Notes: generated from the letters alone by a model not told the origin. A stretch of DNA of 64,000 nucleotides from Tetraselmis striata (GCA_006384855.1 VCJN01000570.1:230554-294553), one strand, 5' to 3'. Shown: positions 1-12,350, numbered from the stretch's first letter. Translations and numbers: made by a program.

Positions 1-1757
1 ACCGACTCTAATGCTACTGCCGACGATGATGCTGCGCTGATGCATCACTGGACCTCATACTCAGGGAGGAAGACTGAAAGGTCTCACAAACTCACAGTGC
101 AACATGGTGTGCCAGGCGCTGGGTGGTGTAACAACGGGTATGAAAATTGTAAAATTCGATCAATCATCACATAGCGCACATCAACATAGCAAAGCTGAGA
201 GAGGGCTCGCCCCGCTCGCATGCTTACATATGTGCGATTGTGTTGCAGCAATGTGCAGATGTGGCAACATTGGATGATAGTCATGATGACTACATGGTGT
301 TGACATGCCGCCACCGTGGCGCATGCACGAGTACCATATTCGCTACCCACTGCTCCATTCTCGCAATATCAACACGACAAATACTGCAGGCATGCTTGAA
401 ATTTGGATTTTGGATTTTTTACAATTTTGCTCATGCCTAGTGTAAGCATTATGCTAAGCAGGCCATCAGCCGCCAGCCGCCACCTGTCTTAGGGTCCGGC
501 GGCACGAACCGACATGGGGTCCACTAATTAAAGTGCTTAGCGTGCAGCTCTCTGAAGGCCAGCATGCAGTTTTATGGATAACAGGTTGCCGTCGCGGGTC
601 TAGAGATGTAGAAGTACTAGTACTCGGAGAAAGACCGCGCCTGGCGGCGGTGATAACTCGTCGATGATATCCCAGCACTCGTGGCTGGCTGTTGCTGTAT
701 AAAAAAACTCCAATTACGACTAGCTACTCGACGCGAAGCGCGGCAGCGCGTCACTGCGTCGCTGTCACTCTCCGCTCGAACCTTTACAGCCACACCCGCT
801 GCACGGCGTGGCAGCCCATCGTCTTGCTGCCCACCCGTAGTGCATATTTACCTCGTGACAGTGCCACCGACGGCGCCGGCATTTGGCAGCATCCGTGGCT
901 GGCTGTGACTGTTGTTCATTAATTCTAATTCTTGCCACCTACCTGACGCGCAACGCGGCGGCGCGGCGCAGCACGGAGCCGTGCCGTTTGACTCTTACAC
1001 TTCACCTGCCGTACGGCGCAGCAAGTGACCACCTGCTTGCCCAGACGTCGTCTCAGTGCATCTCTGCCTGGTGATAGCGCCGCGGGCGGTGCCGGTTATT
1101 GCAGCACCCGTGACCGGCTGTGGCTGCTACTCGTGCTATAAACCTGCAATAAACCCGATTCACGTCGAGCAGGCGCGACTCTCGACATCGCCGCCGGCTC
1201 GCGCGTTTGCGCAGAGCTTGAACTTTGAAATCGGTTACAACTTAACCCTGGTCGGATTCGCTGTCGCGTGCTACCTGTCTCATGGCCCGGCTACGCGTGC
1301 ATGTCGGACATCGAGATGCCCAAGGCTCTGTACACATGTGGTGGAAAGCCTTATGTAGCTTTGCAACTTCTTGGCCCGTGACTGCATCGGCCGGAATGGC
1401 ATGATGTTGACCCCATCATTGCTGAGTCGGCAGGCAAGGCTTGCACCGATGCTTGTTCGCGAGCCGCTAGATACACCACCGCCATCCTCCTACATAAATA
1501 TGATTGTTGCCATCTGCCCCCCCCGAGTCCCTTGGGAATTAGGGCCAAAACCACTTAAACTACCAGACTCGCCCGAGTGGGCAACAACTTGAGTGGGCAA
1601 GAATATTGTGGAGATCCGCGACAGCAGAGGGTCGGGAATGGAATCCTACCACTCCATCGTTCTCTCCATAAATACTACCGATGTTACATTTATATTTTGG
1701 CTTCCACATCACTGTTGAAGAGCTGGCGCTGATTGGGCATGTGGCTATGCCCCCTGA
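1..1757. other. Non-coding stretch, no gene recognised
   Basis: No open frame here shows a protein family I can recognise, and frames on both strands are short and overlapping. The middle of the stretch is a degenerate tandem repeat, listed separately. The right edge abuts the stop codon of the minus-strand glycosyltransferase gene, so its 3' untranslated region and polyadenylation signal should lie in roughly the last few hundred bases, but I could not pick a convincing signal. Confidence 0.5.
676..1140. repeat. Degenerate ~214-bp tandem repeat, about two units plus a third start
   Basis: Related landmarks recur at a spacing of about 211-215 bp. A 'CGTGGCTGGCTGT'-like block occurs near 680, 893 and 1113. 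A 'GACGCGaAgCGCGGC' block occurs near 735 and 947. A 'ttACAgccaCACC'-like block occurs near 785 and 995. The units have diverged by substitutions and small indels, so this is an old tandem duplication. Its function, if any, is unknown. Confidence 0.6.
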
Positions 1758-4700
1758 CTACGCGACGCTGCCGGCTCGGCATGTCTGCCGCGTGAGGCTG
1801 CGCTGCCGGAGCCGCATGCGGATCGTCTCCTGGTTGGCGTGCTTGTTCACCATTCCTGGCAGAAACTCGTGGCGGAGCCTCGTGCTTCCGGCGGGCTTCC
1901 GGCCATCCTCATCCTCCTGATGGGGCCGGAGGGGCGCATCCACTGTCAGTTCATTGCGTTCCAGCCTGCGCACGTGAATGGACTGCGCCGACACAGTCCT
2001 CAAAGCATGCAGATGATAGGAGGCATGTGATGACAGCGTTTGCGGCATCAGAGGCAAGGCAGCAAGAGCGCGCCAAAGGGGAGGCGAGGGATAGCGGCGC
2101 CATGCAGCAGGGGCAGGCGAGGGTTCTCACTTCCTCCTCCATGCGGCCCACCGAGGAGACATGGTGCGCGGAGTGGCAGATGGCGACGGTGGGGTGCACC
2201 ACAAACTCGTACCCAGCGGCGCGGAGCTCTGCGGTCTGCAGAGGCACAGAACCAGCCAGTCAGTGCACGCCCCGTCAAGGAATGGGTAACACACGATGTG
2301 CCATCTATTCCGGTTTCCCGGGAATTTCAGGGAACTCACCTCTTCAAAAAACCGTCGACCTACTGAATAAACAACAATCGCAAACACTCACAAACACAGG
2401 GGAGGGGGGTCCACGAGGGCTAGCTTGTATGCTGCTCGTTCGGACTCGGCGGTGTTTGGACACGACTGCCAGCGTCGGCAACATGGTCCGCAACAGCCGG
2501 CAGCCCCCCCGCCCATTTCCCAGCCGCGCACCTGGGACATCCTGTTCCAGCCATCCTGGGTGATGCCCTCGTCAAAGCGCGGGAAGTTGACGTCGCGGTA
2601 GAAGGCATAGGACATCTGGATGGGGGCGGGGAGGGGGGGGGGGGGGGGGGGGGGTGTTAAATGAAGGGGATCCCCCACTTGTTTGAGTCTCCCAACCTGC
2701 GTCAATTGGTGCGCGAGCCGCACCTTGGCTTTCTCTCCCATCAGGCGCTCCGGCACAGCGGTCGGCTTGTCCCAGTGCATCCAATCGTTGAGGTCGAACC
2801 TGGCACGTGCCACCGGCTCAGGCTCAGCTGCTGGCGCCATGCCAAGCGTACTGGGAGGGTAGGTATCGGTCCCCAGTACTATGCTAGACAGGCATTGCTC
2901 TTCGGAGGTCGGCCACACTATGACTCGCAACACGACGATGGACGTACATCGTTCCAAATGCGGCGATGCATCGGTGCCGATAAGATGAAAAGACGAATCA
3001 CGGCATTCCGAGTGGCGCGGGACGATTACACACGTACTTGACGGAATTATGTGCGTATAGTACAGGTGGTTGCAGTAATATTTCATAGACAAAGTCGCGG
3101 AGCCACGAGGAAAAGCTGAGGCGGAATTCTGGGCCGCAGTTGTACACAACACTCCAGGATAGGACTGGCCGGCGGAGGGGCAGCTGATGGCAGTTGTGGG
3201 ACAGAGGTTGGCAGGCGGAGGGGCGCACCCCACGGATGAGTTTTCGGCCTGGCCCTGCTGGTACCGCTGAGCGACATGGGCCGCGAGCGCAGCCTCCAGG
3301 ATGGTCTGCCGGGCGGTGTGGGAAACATATTCTCAGTGACGCGCGTCAGCCAAGTGGTGGATATTGGCGCTGTGGGTGCACCCGAGCGAGCTTGCGGGCA
3401 CCTCTTGTCAAACGATGCATTGCTCAATGCATCCGAATGCCAACGGCGGATACCGCAACCACACGTATGGTTCGCTATGATACCTAATTTGTTTCCATAT
3501 TTCTAGGATTGACTGTTACAGTTGATCATTTATTACTGCAATAACTAATTGCTATACAAACCGCCATGAAATGAATGCCGACTTTGTGCTGCAAAACCAT
3601 GAATTGTGTGTCAACCCGCAAACCCAACGCGATGGCACGGGCTGCAATAGACCAGAGTGCATATAAAGAGCCTGCTGCCCCCACCATACGTCGGATCTCA
3701 GAGGGAATCAGATCGCATGACATCAACATTATTACCGAATGTTTCGCAGGTAATCTCAAGTCGGTGCCCTCATCGGTGCAGCCAGGTGATGGTCTAGATA
3801 GGCGCATAAATGTATTCAGGTACATGTGCATACATGAACATACACCAAGAGAGAACAGACCGAGCCTTGGCGGGGGCATGTGAAAGACAGGCTGCTGGGC
3901 TACAGCGCGACGGCGTGCTCGCCAGCCACAGGCTCGCCACCTTGTCGCTGCAAACCGCCGCCAGCTCCGTCATTTCGATGAGCGCCGCGCTGCCGGGGAG
4001 AAGCAGCGGTGGGGTCATGTTGTCGTCGGATAGCAGACGCCCTGATACGTATTTGTCCTTGATGTGCCTTAGTGCATGGACCTGCAGCGCGCAGGGACAG
4101 CCTCCTTGAGCGGTTGCCGGGGCACGGGAGGTCGCCTAGGGGGTTTGCACGCTCGGAGGGGGGGGGGGGGGGGGGTGTAGCAGTTGACGGCGCGAGCGGT
4201 CACCTCTATGTCGGGAAGGACAAGCACTCGAAACTGGCCACACAGCTGTTGCGTGTACGGCTCCAGCATCTCGTTTATGCCTGTGTGCCGCCGCTGAATC
4301 GGTTGAGTCAGGGCGCTCGGTGGGGGGGGGGGGGGGGGGGGGACGCGGAGGGGGGAGCAGAGAGGTTTCGGAGCAGGGGGCAGAAGAGGGGGGCAAGCAC
4401 AGCGCGTACCGAAAGGGAGGGCATAGTCGGTGCTAGGGTCGGTGTCGACGGTGACGATGAAGGGCGAGCGCGCGTGCTCCATCGCCACGTTGCGGCCCAC
4501 GTTGGCGTTGTAGGCGCCTTGGTAACTCACGACGTGGAGGTCGATGCTCTGGCGTGGAGGGCCGGCCCGCAGCAGCACAGGTTCAGTGTCACTGATCTGG
4601 CAGGTCGAGCACGGTTGGCGGCGAATTGATTCACGGCACCGGAGATCCGGGTTATACACTGGATCCCCTCAAGTTCGTATGGCATCAACCAAGGACGATC

Positions 4701-6522
4701 GCAATGCTTCCCAAGGCAAAAAGCCCAGCCATACCCGACATTTGTTCGGGAATGGCTGAGTTCGCAGATCGTACAAGTCATGAAGTACTTTGCACCATCG
4801 AGTCGGATAGCTCGATATGTTTCCAGGTAACTGTAGCTTTTTCTTTTTCGTGAAGGGGCCGGATTTATAGCGAAGCGCAAGCGCGGTGAAGAAGGGCATG
4901 CAGGTTGCGTGTTGGGGCGCAGGTGTGGCCAGGTGTGTGAGCATCGCACCTTGGCCATGAGCGGTGGCAGCCACAGCCCAAGTGAGCCAGCTAGTATGTT
5001 CCAACTGAAGGGCAGCATGTCATCCTTGGTTGGGCTTGGACCTGTTGACCCAGGGGGGGGGGGGGGGGGGGGTCCGCGCGTCAAACGGAAAACATGAGCA
5101 GCAGCGCAGGCATGGACAGCAGCCACGAGGCAACGCCTTACCTATCATGCCCATCAGCGCCGGGTCCGCCTTCAGCGTCGTGCCTTTGCTCTGTAGCCGG
5201 ATGGCCACGGAGAGGGTGCCGTTGTGTGCGATGGCATGCTCCAGGAGGCGAGACAGCTTGGCGCCGAGCAACTTGTACTGCAAATCCACAGAGTACTGGA
5301 ACGCTTTTGGGGAACTGCCTGACTTCATTGCTGTCTCGTGATTATACACCGCCCAGAACTCCTCCACATCAATGTCGATCTGCGTCATGATGGCGAACCT
5401 GTGTGTGTGTGGGGGGGGGGGTAAGGTCCTTGGATGAGCACCACCACCAGCAGTTACCAGTGCCGTCACCATAAGCACTCACATAATGTATGCCGACATC
5501 ATGAGTAATATATAATGTCACCTAGTAGCCGTAACCATGCTTCGGTTTGCTATAAGATATGCTTCGTGTTCACCCAAATGCAATGAAGTATATGTATTTG
5601 GAAACTATCAAAGTACACCACAGAGAGAGAGAGAGGGAGTTACGCTACATAGAGCTGCAGGTGGTTTGAGGGCACCACCCCCGCCCTCTCGCTGATTGGG
5701 TTACAAGCTCAGCTCTCCGAATACACCACAAATACGGACAAGGAACCCCCGATATCTGCGGTGCAAAAACATCCCATTCTTTGCCCAACCCACAAACTCA
5801 ATTGAGCACCATAAAGGACAGATAGACTTCCGCCCGGTACGTTTCGGACAGCGAGTGGTTTTTGACCGCACCCCAATCTCAACAGTACCATTTGCTTACC
5901 GTCTCTTCTGGCGCCGATGCCCGCATGGATCGGGCTATCACTGAGGCGCAGGAGCAACTAGACACCGTGCACGCTCGTTCCCCCGCCTTGGTCCCATAAT
6001 TCTTGCGTACACATGTGCATGCATCCAGGCACGATTCCATTTTCTCAGAAGCTAGGTGATACTGCACCGTCCCAGATGGCTGCGGGGTCAACGGGCAGGG
6101 TCCCCGTAGCCGAGGCGGGCCGCTCACTTCCTCGCCTCCGGATCCGCGGCGGCACAGCTGACAAACGGGTACGTGTACAGCAGCGAGCCGTCCACGTATG
6201 AGCGGGCGTACGGCGGTGCGCCGCGTCGCAGGGCCTCGCACGCCCGCGCAGCCCTGGGATCCCGCTCCGAGAACTCGCCTACCCGCGCCCCAGGGAGGTT
6301 GAAGAGGGAACGGGGGAGCGGGTCAGCCTGCGGCTGTGGGCAGCAAGGGCAGCAGGTTTGGCAGGAGCGGGGGTGGGGAGCGGGGGAGGGGCTGCTACCG
6401 GCCCAGGCAGAGATGCTCCATTCCGGCATGTAGCCGCCTTGCGATGCGCGCACTCCGCATCTCTGGCTTAGCTCCAGAGGCAGCTCGTCGCGAGCTCCGC
6501 TCAGAGGGAAGTCTAGGCAGAT
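1758..6522 (-). CDS. LARGE/B4GAT1-like glycosyltransferase (family GT49), core exons
   Basis: Eleven exons join in phase: 6522-6399, 6278-6128, 5398-5142, 5041-4950, 4596-4410, 4280-4204, 4081-3941, 2822-2724, 2615-2532, 2235-2131 and 1982-1758, giving 514 codons including the stop. The family match is the signature order: 'NVGRNVAMEHARSPFIVTVD' followed by TD (the VDTD is the metal-binding DxD motif), then 'FRVLVLPDIE', 'LNDWMHWDKP', 'FDEGITQDGWNRMSQ' and a late 'GYEFVVHPTVAICHSAHH'. LARGE-type enzymes transfer xylose, glucuronate or related sugars onto glycans in the Golgi lumen; the donor and acceptor here cannot be read. Introns carry G runs on the plus strand, meaning C runs in the transcript. 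The protein must continue upstream, since the first listed exon starts mid-frame after an AG and has no ATG. Family is fairly certain, specificity unknown. Confidence 0.8.
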
Positions 6523-6959
6523 CTGCGCAGAAGAAATCCAACAGCACTCAGATGACACCGCCACCTGCCCGATCCTGCTGCATGTCTGCGTCTCCCTTCG
6601 TTGCGTGAGACAGCAAGTATGGGCATGGCAGGCCCGTGTTGCTCTCACTTAATGCCGTCCCTCCGAGTCAGTTGTCACAAATGTTTTGAAACCTTGAAAT
6701 ACTGTTTTGAGATGCTCGCCGAGATTCGACCCAGGAAAGGCAGCCGGGCATGCTCTTTGCTTTGCACCATAGCGCCAGCATTGACTCCATGCTGCATCTG
6801 TGGCGTATTCTGATAGATCACCAGATGAATATAGGAATTCCTACCTTCCAAGGGGGTCCAAAACAGTCATGTATACCGCAGCAAACCCAAAGACATATGG
6901 TTATGATGCACATAATGCCGTTGTCGCTGTCCTGTAAAGCCGTAGGATTCCCGTGGTAG

Positions 6960-7920
6960 CTTCCCGTGAGCCGGACTAGGCTGAAGCGCAGGGGCACGGC
7001 CACAATGTAAGGCAGGCGCCGCGGCACACTGGACGCGTGGCGCGCCTTGTCATCCTTGACGATCGTTGGCGCCAGTTTCCCGTTGTTCCATCTCCACAGC
7101 TGCGTGCCGCTGTTCCACGGCTCCGCGCCGCGCCCACAGGGCGCCCACACGACTCGCGCCCCCTCGAACTTGCCGGCGCTCTGGTCTTCCACAGTCAGGC
7201 ACTCGGAGCGCCTCACAGCGTGCCTGCGACGGGCGGACCGGAATGGCGGGAATCCTGTTGCGGACTCATGTGCAGCAGGATGACGCAATAAACGCAGGGA
7301 GGAGGGTGAGGGGTGGGCAGAGCAGTGGCGGGTCGCCATCCGGCGTGGATGCCCGACCTCAACACGACTTGGCTCTGGCCCGGCTGCTTGAAGCTCGCCT
7401 GCGGGTGTGGCAGTGCAGCTGGAGTGAGGGCTCCGCACAGGCAAGGGCCACGGGGCCGCAAGTCCTCTGCAGAGGCGCGGGCCGGCGCACCAGGATGCCC
7501 TGCGACGTACGCCAACGGTCGCACCAGCGCAGCACGGCGGCGCCGTCCGGGTTGCGGCGGTCCAGGCAGAGCCCACTGGGCCGGCGCTCCAGCCTCACCA
7601 GCATGCCATCTGCGTCCCAGCGGCAGCAGCAGCGGCATCAACACCCGCCACCCACCCCGGGCCCCGGTGAGCGCCAGGCGGCTGCTGGCCGTGCGCTGTC
7701 GGGGCGCGCCGTACCCTCTGCAGGAGGCGCCGTGCTCGGAGCGGCGATGTTCTTCTGGAGCTTCTTCCCCCTCATGATTGCGGAGAACACATTTCTGTTG
7801 TACTGCATGATCCGTGGCGGCAGGGTGTAGCGCTTGGCGGCATCCGCACGCGCTCCGGCTGGTACGTCCGCAGCATCCTGCAGCACGGAGACACAGTCCG
7901 CAGCGGTCACCACGGTCGAG
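6960..7920 (-). CDS. Probable upstream exons of the GT49 gene with a ricin-B-like lectin segment
   Basis: Two minus-strand frames look like beta-trefoil lectin repeats. One, near 7615-7510, contains 'PSGLCLDRRNPDGAAVLRWC'. The other, near 7223-6975, contains 'SECLTVEDQSAG' and 'GTQLWRWNNGKL', where QLW fits the Q-x-W hallmark of ricin-type domains. A third open stretch near 7895-7735 ('RIMQYNRNVFSAIMRGKKLQ') may be another exon. All lie directly upstream of, and on the same strand as, the GT49 exons. The next GT49 exon begins in phase 0, so a phase-0 donor is needed here; candidates exist near 6976-7000, but I could not fix every junction. A lectin plus glycosyltransferase in one protein is plausible by analogy with GalNAc-transferases. 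It could instead be a separate small lectin gene. Confidence 0.45.
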
Positions 7921-8380
7921 CCCGCTGTGCCCGCAGAGGGCGCCGGCGATCCAGGAGATCGAGGCAGTCTCCCCGCCTGCGTCTGATCCCTCTCCACCCA
8001 GGTCGTAGCTCCAGCCTGGCTGGCTCTCACGGCTAAGCGGGCGCATTCAGACTGATAACATTTATTTGTTGCCTAAATGATGGTGGTGATGATTGGTGTG
8101 AAACGGCTGTCTGCTCTGCTGCCGCTTCCTTCCTGGAGCTTTTTTCCAACTCCGTTTCTGCGGATGCCCCTCTCAGCGAGGTTTTTTTTTCCGTCGCCCG
8201 GCGGTTTGGCACCCCTCGCAGCGTTACCTCTTTCACTTTGTCAGGCGCGTCTTGCCCCAGGCGCGGACCGCTACAGCGCCCAGCCAGCCTCCATATCCAC
8301 CTCACCTCTTACCCTCCAATCTAGCAGCTGGACGACTGGCGGATGTAGCGGTGGGAGCAGCGGGTGCGTCCGCATTGGAA

Positions 8381-8383
<3 letters not shown>

Positions 8384-8432
<49 letters not shown>
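8384..8432. repeat. (TG)n microsatellite
   Basis: An uninterrupted run of about 24 TG units. It probably lies in an intron or in the upstream region of the minus-strand lectin/GT49 gene. Confidence 0.95.
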
Positions 8433-8435
<3 letters not shown>

Positions 8436-8522
8436 CCTTCTGTAGATCCAGCTTGGCTGGCTCTCATGGCCGAGATCCAGACGCCTTTGGACTCATTTAT
8501 TCCCGCTTAGGTCGCTATACGA

Positions 8523-8545
8523 TGTGGTGGTGGTGGTGGTGGTGG
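8523..8545. repeat. (GGT)n microsatellite
   Basis: Seven consecutive TGG/GGT triplets, followed 20 bases later by a G run of more than 20 bases. Confidence 0.9.
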
Positions 8546-8837
8546 ATGTGCTAGCGGGCAGGGGAGAGGGGGGGGGGGGGGGGGGGGGGGCATCCTCCTG
8601 GTTGGCCACACCTGCGCCTCCACCAAGCCAGCCGCCATCTGAATGCCCCCATCAATGGCAAGGGTCTACGTCCGCACACAGGGTACCGGCCGAAAACCTG
8701 GTAGGCAGACCACGCACGTGCGTCGTCAGAGTCATATGTCGTTACGTGACAGGAAAAATATTAGGGCGGGCGAGAAGAGGTGCGAGTTGGGAGGGGGGGG
8801 GGGGGGGGGGGTTGAAGAGTCGCAGCAGGTGGCGCAC

Positions 8838-8884
8838 CACAGCAGCACTAGCCCAGCCACCGAGGCTCGCATGGTCCCGCACAT
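8838..8884 (-). CDS. Candidate first exon encoding a signal anchor
   Basis: On the minus strand an ATG at 8884 opens 'MCGTMRASVAGLVLLW', a short basic start followed by a hydrophobic run, then a GTGCGC donor of the type used often in this window. This is what a type II Golgi membrane enzyme such as a GT49 protein needs at its N-terminus. Two G runs on the plus strand, at about 8569-8590 and 8793-8811, also fit a minus-strand intron here. There is no direct proof that this exon joins the downstream ones, and an in-frame upstream ATG at 8917 is an alternative. Confidence 0.25.
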
Positions 8885-8984
8885 GGTGTCCGCTGTGCCG
8901 CTTTTGTGGCGGATCACACCCTAATCGCCGCCTGTCTTCGCGGTCAACGACCGGGCGATGCTCGCAGCACTGCTTAAATATACC

Positions 8985-9839
8985 CGAATGCGGTGTGGGG
9001 CCGCCGTTTGGGCTGCTGACCAACTCCCTGCAGCGATGCCACCCGGCATAACCTGTCCAGGTATCTTGCTCCCCGACTTCTCGGCGTGGTCGCTAAGCTG
9101 GCGCGCAGCAGCAGCGGCAAATCCGGTATGATCGGGTCAGTTGGCGTGCGGCCGTGACTCTCACGCTGCCCAGTAGCCCGGCCGTGCGAGCGGACAATCG
9201 CGTCTGCCCCCAACCTGCGCTGCTGCTGGCGAATGCTGGCGGTCAGTTTCGATACATAGCCCATTTTTTTGTTTTTCGCTACCAGTAGCCAGTAACTTAG
9301 CGGCAGCGCGCGACCACATGATGATACACATACCATATCTGCACATTTATGTATAGGTATATATATGAATAAACACATGTTCATAAATATAATATGTGTT
9401 TAAACATAAATAATATGTACATGTCTATATTTATAGGTGTACAGGTATATCTGTACACATTTTTAAATCTACTTATATATCAATATACAGATACATAAAG
9501 ACGTATATATATGCACATAGTGTCGCGACAGGTTTACATGCGCGTTCATGTATCGCTCATCCCTCATCGCGGGCACGTGCCTGATGAAATGAATGATAAA
9601 TTAATGTGATGCGCTGCTTCATGTGTACATTACATACATATAGACGAAACCGAATGAGTGTGGGAAGGAATATGAATATATTACGCAATATATGCGGAAA
9701 CAATTAGAAATCCCGTCAAAATAGCAACATACCATAGCAGCAGGAGCCGTACGTGCAGCAGCAGCAGCAGTTGCATATACAGTACGGGTAGTTTCGTCAG
9801 AGTTGAGTTTAGTTTTGCCAACAAGGTCGCGCATGCTGT
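8985..9839. other. Intergenic stretch with an AT-rich island (9340-9540)
   Basis: No coding frame is recognisable. From about 9340 to 9540 the composition drops sharply to mostly A and T, with many TATATAT, ACATA and TGTACA words, in strong contrast to the GC-rich surroundings. It lies between the GT49-side exons and the start of a mobile element cluster. Confidence 0.6.
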
Positions 9840-10260
9840 TTTACACGAACAAGAGCCGAAATTTGCAGAGATGTTCAGTGAAAGCGTGGAGGGAAAACGA
9901 AGTCAGGGGGCGCTGTGTGTAACCACCTTTTTAGGATGAGAAATACCTTGTTCTCGGTTGCCGCCCGGTTAAAGCCCGCGCTGCCGCTCCACGTCAGCAT
10001 TCGGCAGGAGCTGCCCCAGCGGGAGTTCCCCGTATTTCAGATTAACACATGTGTTATTTCAGTATAGCACAGCGAAATTGGAAGAGGGCATGCTCAGCTG
10101 TTACGGGTGCTTTCATGTCTACTCGTGTTGCACATGAAGGGGCGCAGCGACGGGTGAATTAGTGACCCGTACCACTCCAACAGCACATGTAGCTGGAAGA
10201 CGGTTATTAGGAAAGGAGGACACCCCATTAACTAATGTAGATCATTTCAAAGTTCAGTCT
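9840..10260 (+). repeat. Terminal repeat A of the YR element, copy 1
   Basis: Shared words include 'GGGAAAACGAAGTCAGGGGG', 'ATGCTCAGCTGTTACGGGTG' and 'AGGAAAGGAGGA'. They occur in the same order at 50880-51170, and in reverse complement at about 38880-39140. Relative to the 50.9-kb copy, this one has an extra ~140 bp at about 9925-10065. Confidence 0.75.
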
Positions 10261-10329
10261 GGTTTTGCCAAGGAAGAGCGAACGGGCGAGAGAGCGGCAG
10301 ATTGACGAGGCAGGCGTAGCGCCAGGTGA

Positions 10330-11260
10330 CCTAGGAGACACCGGAAGAGCCACCGCTGCGGCCGTAGAAAGCCATTCCGACATGGTAGCGGCAGTCCACG
10401 ATTCGGAGTGCTCGCGGCGGGGGTGACAGCAGCTCAGAAGTTAATCTCGGCCAAGGAAACATGGCCCGTGGCGACAAAATGGACGGTGTGGATGAAGTAC
10501 CGGAGTAGACGAGATGAGACGCGAGGGTGGTCGCCTGCGGGGTAGAGCAGCAAGCGCATGTCATTTGGGCCTCGCATCATGTTGGCGCGACCTTTCTCGC
10601 GATACATGTGTAAGGTAATATTGTGCGAATTGACGTGCGCGTCCCGCACCCGGCAGGACAAGCCAGTAAGTCCCCGGGCGAAAAATATGAAGCTGGCGAC
10701 CGCGGCCATGTCGCCCCAAAAGTAGCAGTAGTACTACTTGTAGTCCTGGACAGGCGCAGAGATATTGAGCTCGGTACGTTTTACGAAAGAGTAAGCGACA
10801 TCGGCATGTAGCGGGACGCGCAAGGCTTCAACCTCTAGGCGGCGCTGCGTGAGCATCATGCCACGACGCACCGCGATGAAGTTCGAGCTGTCCTTAGCGA
10901 TGGGGTTGATTTTGTGCAGCTCAAAGAACGTATTGACAATTGCTGACATGTAGGGTTGTAGCGACTTAATCCCGAAATGACCCGCTCACGCATCTAGGCG
11001 ACGTAACGAATAACAATAGCAATAATCGTGGGATTGATGTTCTACGAGTCGTGACAGAACTCGGCGAACCGAGTCAGCTTCCCGGAGTAGCTACGTAGAG
11101 TATGCTGGGCGGATAGCGAGGGAGATGGAGAGGAGGTCAAGGGCCCGCTATCCAGGTCATCGGAGCTACGAAGGCATCTTGTAGACATGTCCGAAGCGAG
11201 GCCGCCCATAGGGCGAGAGCTTCGGGCTCGGCAATCACGTACGCTCGACACAAGTGGTAC
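10330..11260 (-). pseudogene. Tyrosine recombinase (DIRS/Ngaro-like), broken
   Basis: Minus-strand segments in shifted frames match the plus-strand copy at 37.8-38.8 kb. 'TLRSYSGKLTRFAEFCHD' at the N-terminal end corresponds to 'TLKSYTCKLKLFVEFCHD' there. 'FARGLTGLSCRVRDAHVNSH' corresponds to the core segment around the first catalytic arginine. Frameshifts and stops break the reading frame several times, so this copy cannot make an active enzyme. The family cuts and joins DNA through a tyrosine nucleophile. Confidence 0.7.
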
Positions 11261-11299
11261 CTGACGGCCGGGCGAGCTAGGAAAAGTATTCAGTAGCGT

Positions 11300-12350
11300 C
11301 CGTTAAGTTAGACCGGCACTCAAACTGTAGTAGCTGCTTGACGGGTTAGACACGGTACGGGTTTGCGGGCCAAGGTTCAGGTAGGCATGCCGCCCCGTGC
11401 ACCCGTCGCGCTCGTGGCGCCCGTCTCGCGCGATAAATACACGCGCGAATAATAGGGAAGATCGTCGCAAACCGGTTGTAACTCGTAGAGTAACCACCGA
11501 GGGACGCAGTGAGGAAATGGTCCAGGAGAAAAGTTGTTGAAACGTCATGTGCAGGATGCGGATGGTTGAACCGCACTCGGTTGGTGCTGCATGGAGCGCA
11601 GCACCGAGAAAGGTCTTAATGAAGTATGTAGGGTAGGGGGGTCCGGTCAAGACACGGGGCGCTCGTCCCGTTGTTGATAGTTGTAGATCGTGCGGCGGCC
11701 ACCAGAAGGTTGCCTCGCAAAACGCGGGTAGATCCAACGAAAGGTGCCCCACGCCATCACTACTCGTGCTCACTTTTGCGTCCACATCCACGACCGCCAT
11801 CGCGCCCACGCCCACGCCCACGCCCACGTCCACGCCCACGTCCTGCGAGTGTCGCATGCATATGCGAGCGGTAGCTGCGGGCCTGGCACAGCTACCCACC
11901 ATCGCCTCGAAGATTAGGTGTTTGTAGTTGTGCACGAAATCCCTGAAAACTCCCGACCTTAGGTGCTACGCAACCGGCTGGAAATGCCGAGCCCTCAACA
12001 CGTCCAACACCCCATGGTCACCGTGCACACGCTTGATCTCGTTTGGCCGACGGAAGAAGACGAAAGCGAAACGCCTTGTCGATGGCCTTGGCGTGGTTGC
12101 GAGCACGCGCGCGAGGTATAGGATGAAGTCTTGGGTCCGGTCTTCTCTTGGGTCTTAATTGCCATCCGGAACGTAGGGAAGCTGCTCGTCGAGAGCCACG
12201 AGAAAAACAGCGGCGTGAGCCTAAAAATACGTCATCCAAATGTGCTTCTCTTGGGCCCGCAGTCGCCGGTCGTCGTGTTTGAGGTAGTCGTTCGGCAGTA
12301 CGTAGCGGGAACAATCCGGGCACCCGGCGCGCGGCTCACCGGTTGAACGT
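11300..12350 (-). pseudogene. Decayed coding region upstream of the recombinase, possible RT remnant
   Basis: On the minus strand, protein-like text shifts between frames. One frame has 'EAHLDDVFLGS', in which LDD resembles the reverse transcriptase motif C. Another has 'FLVALDEQLPYVPDGN' directly after it, as expected if one protein were broken by a frameshift. The position upstream of the recombinase fits the DIRS gene order (RT-RNase H, then recombinase). The match is short and I would not rely on it without a profile search. A (CCCACG)n tract at 11803-11840 lies inside. Confidence 0.35.
11803..11840. repeat. (CCCACG)n hexamer repeat
   Basis: About six imperfect copies of a CCCACG unit within the decayed element. 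Confidence 0.85.

Noticed and set aside
5879..6070. Cysteine-rich minus-strand frame as a GT49 exon (SCLDACTCVRKNYG...)
   Set aside because: Exon phases on both sides (6128 and 5398) join directly and in frame without it, and its own donor phase does not fit.
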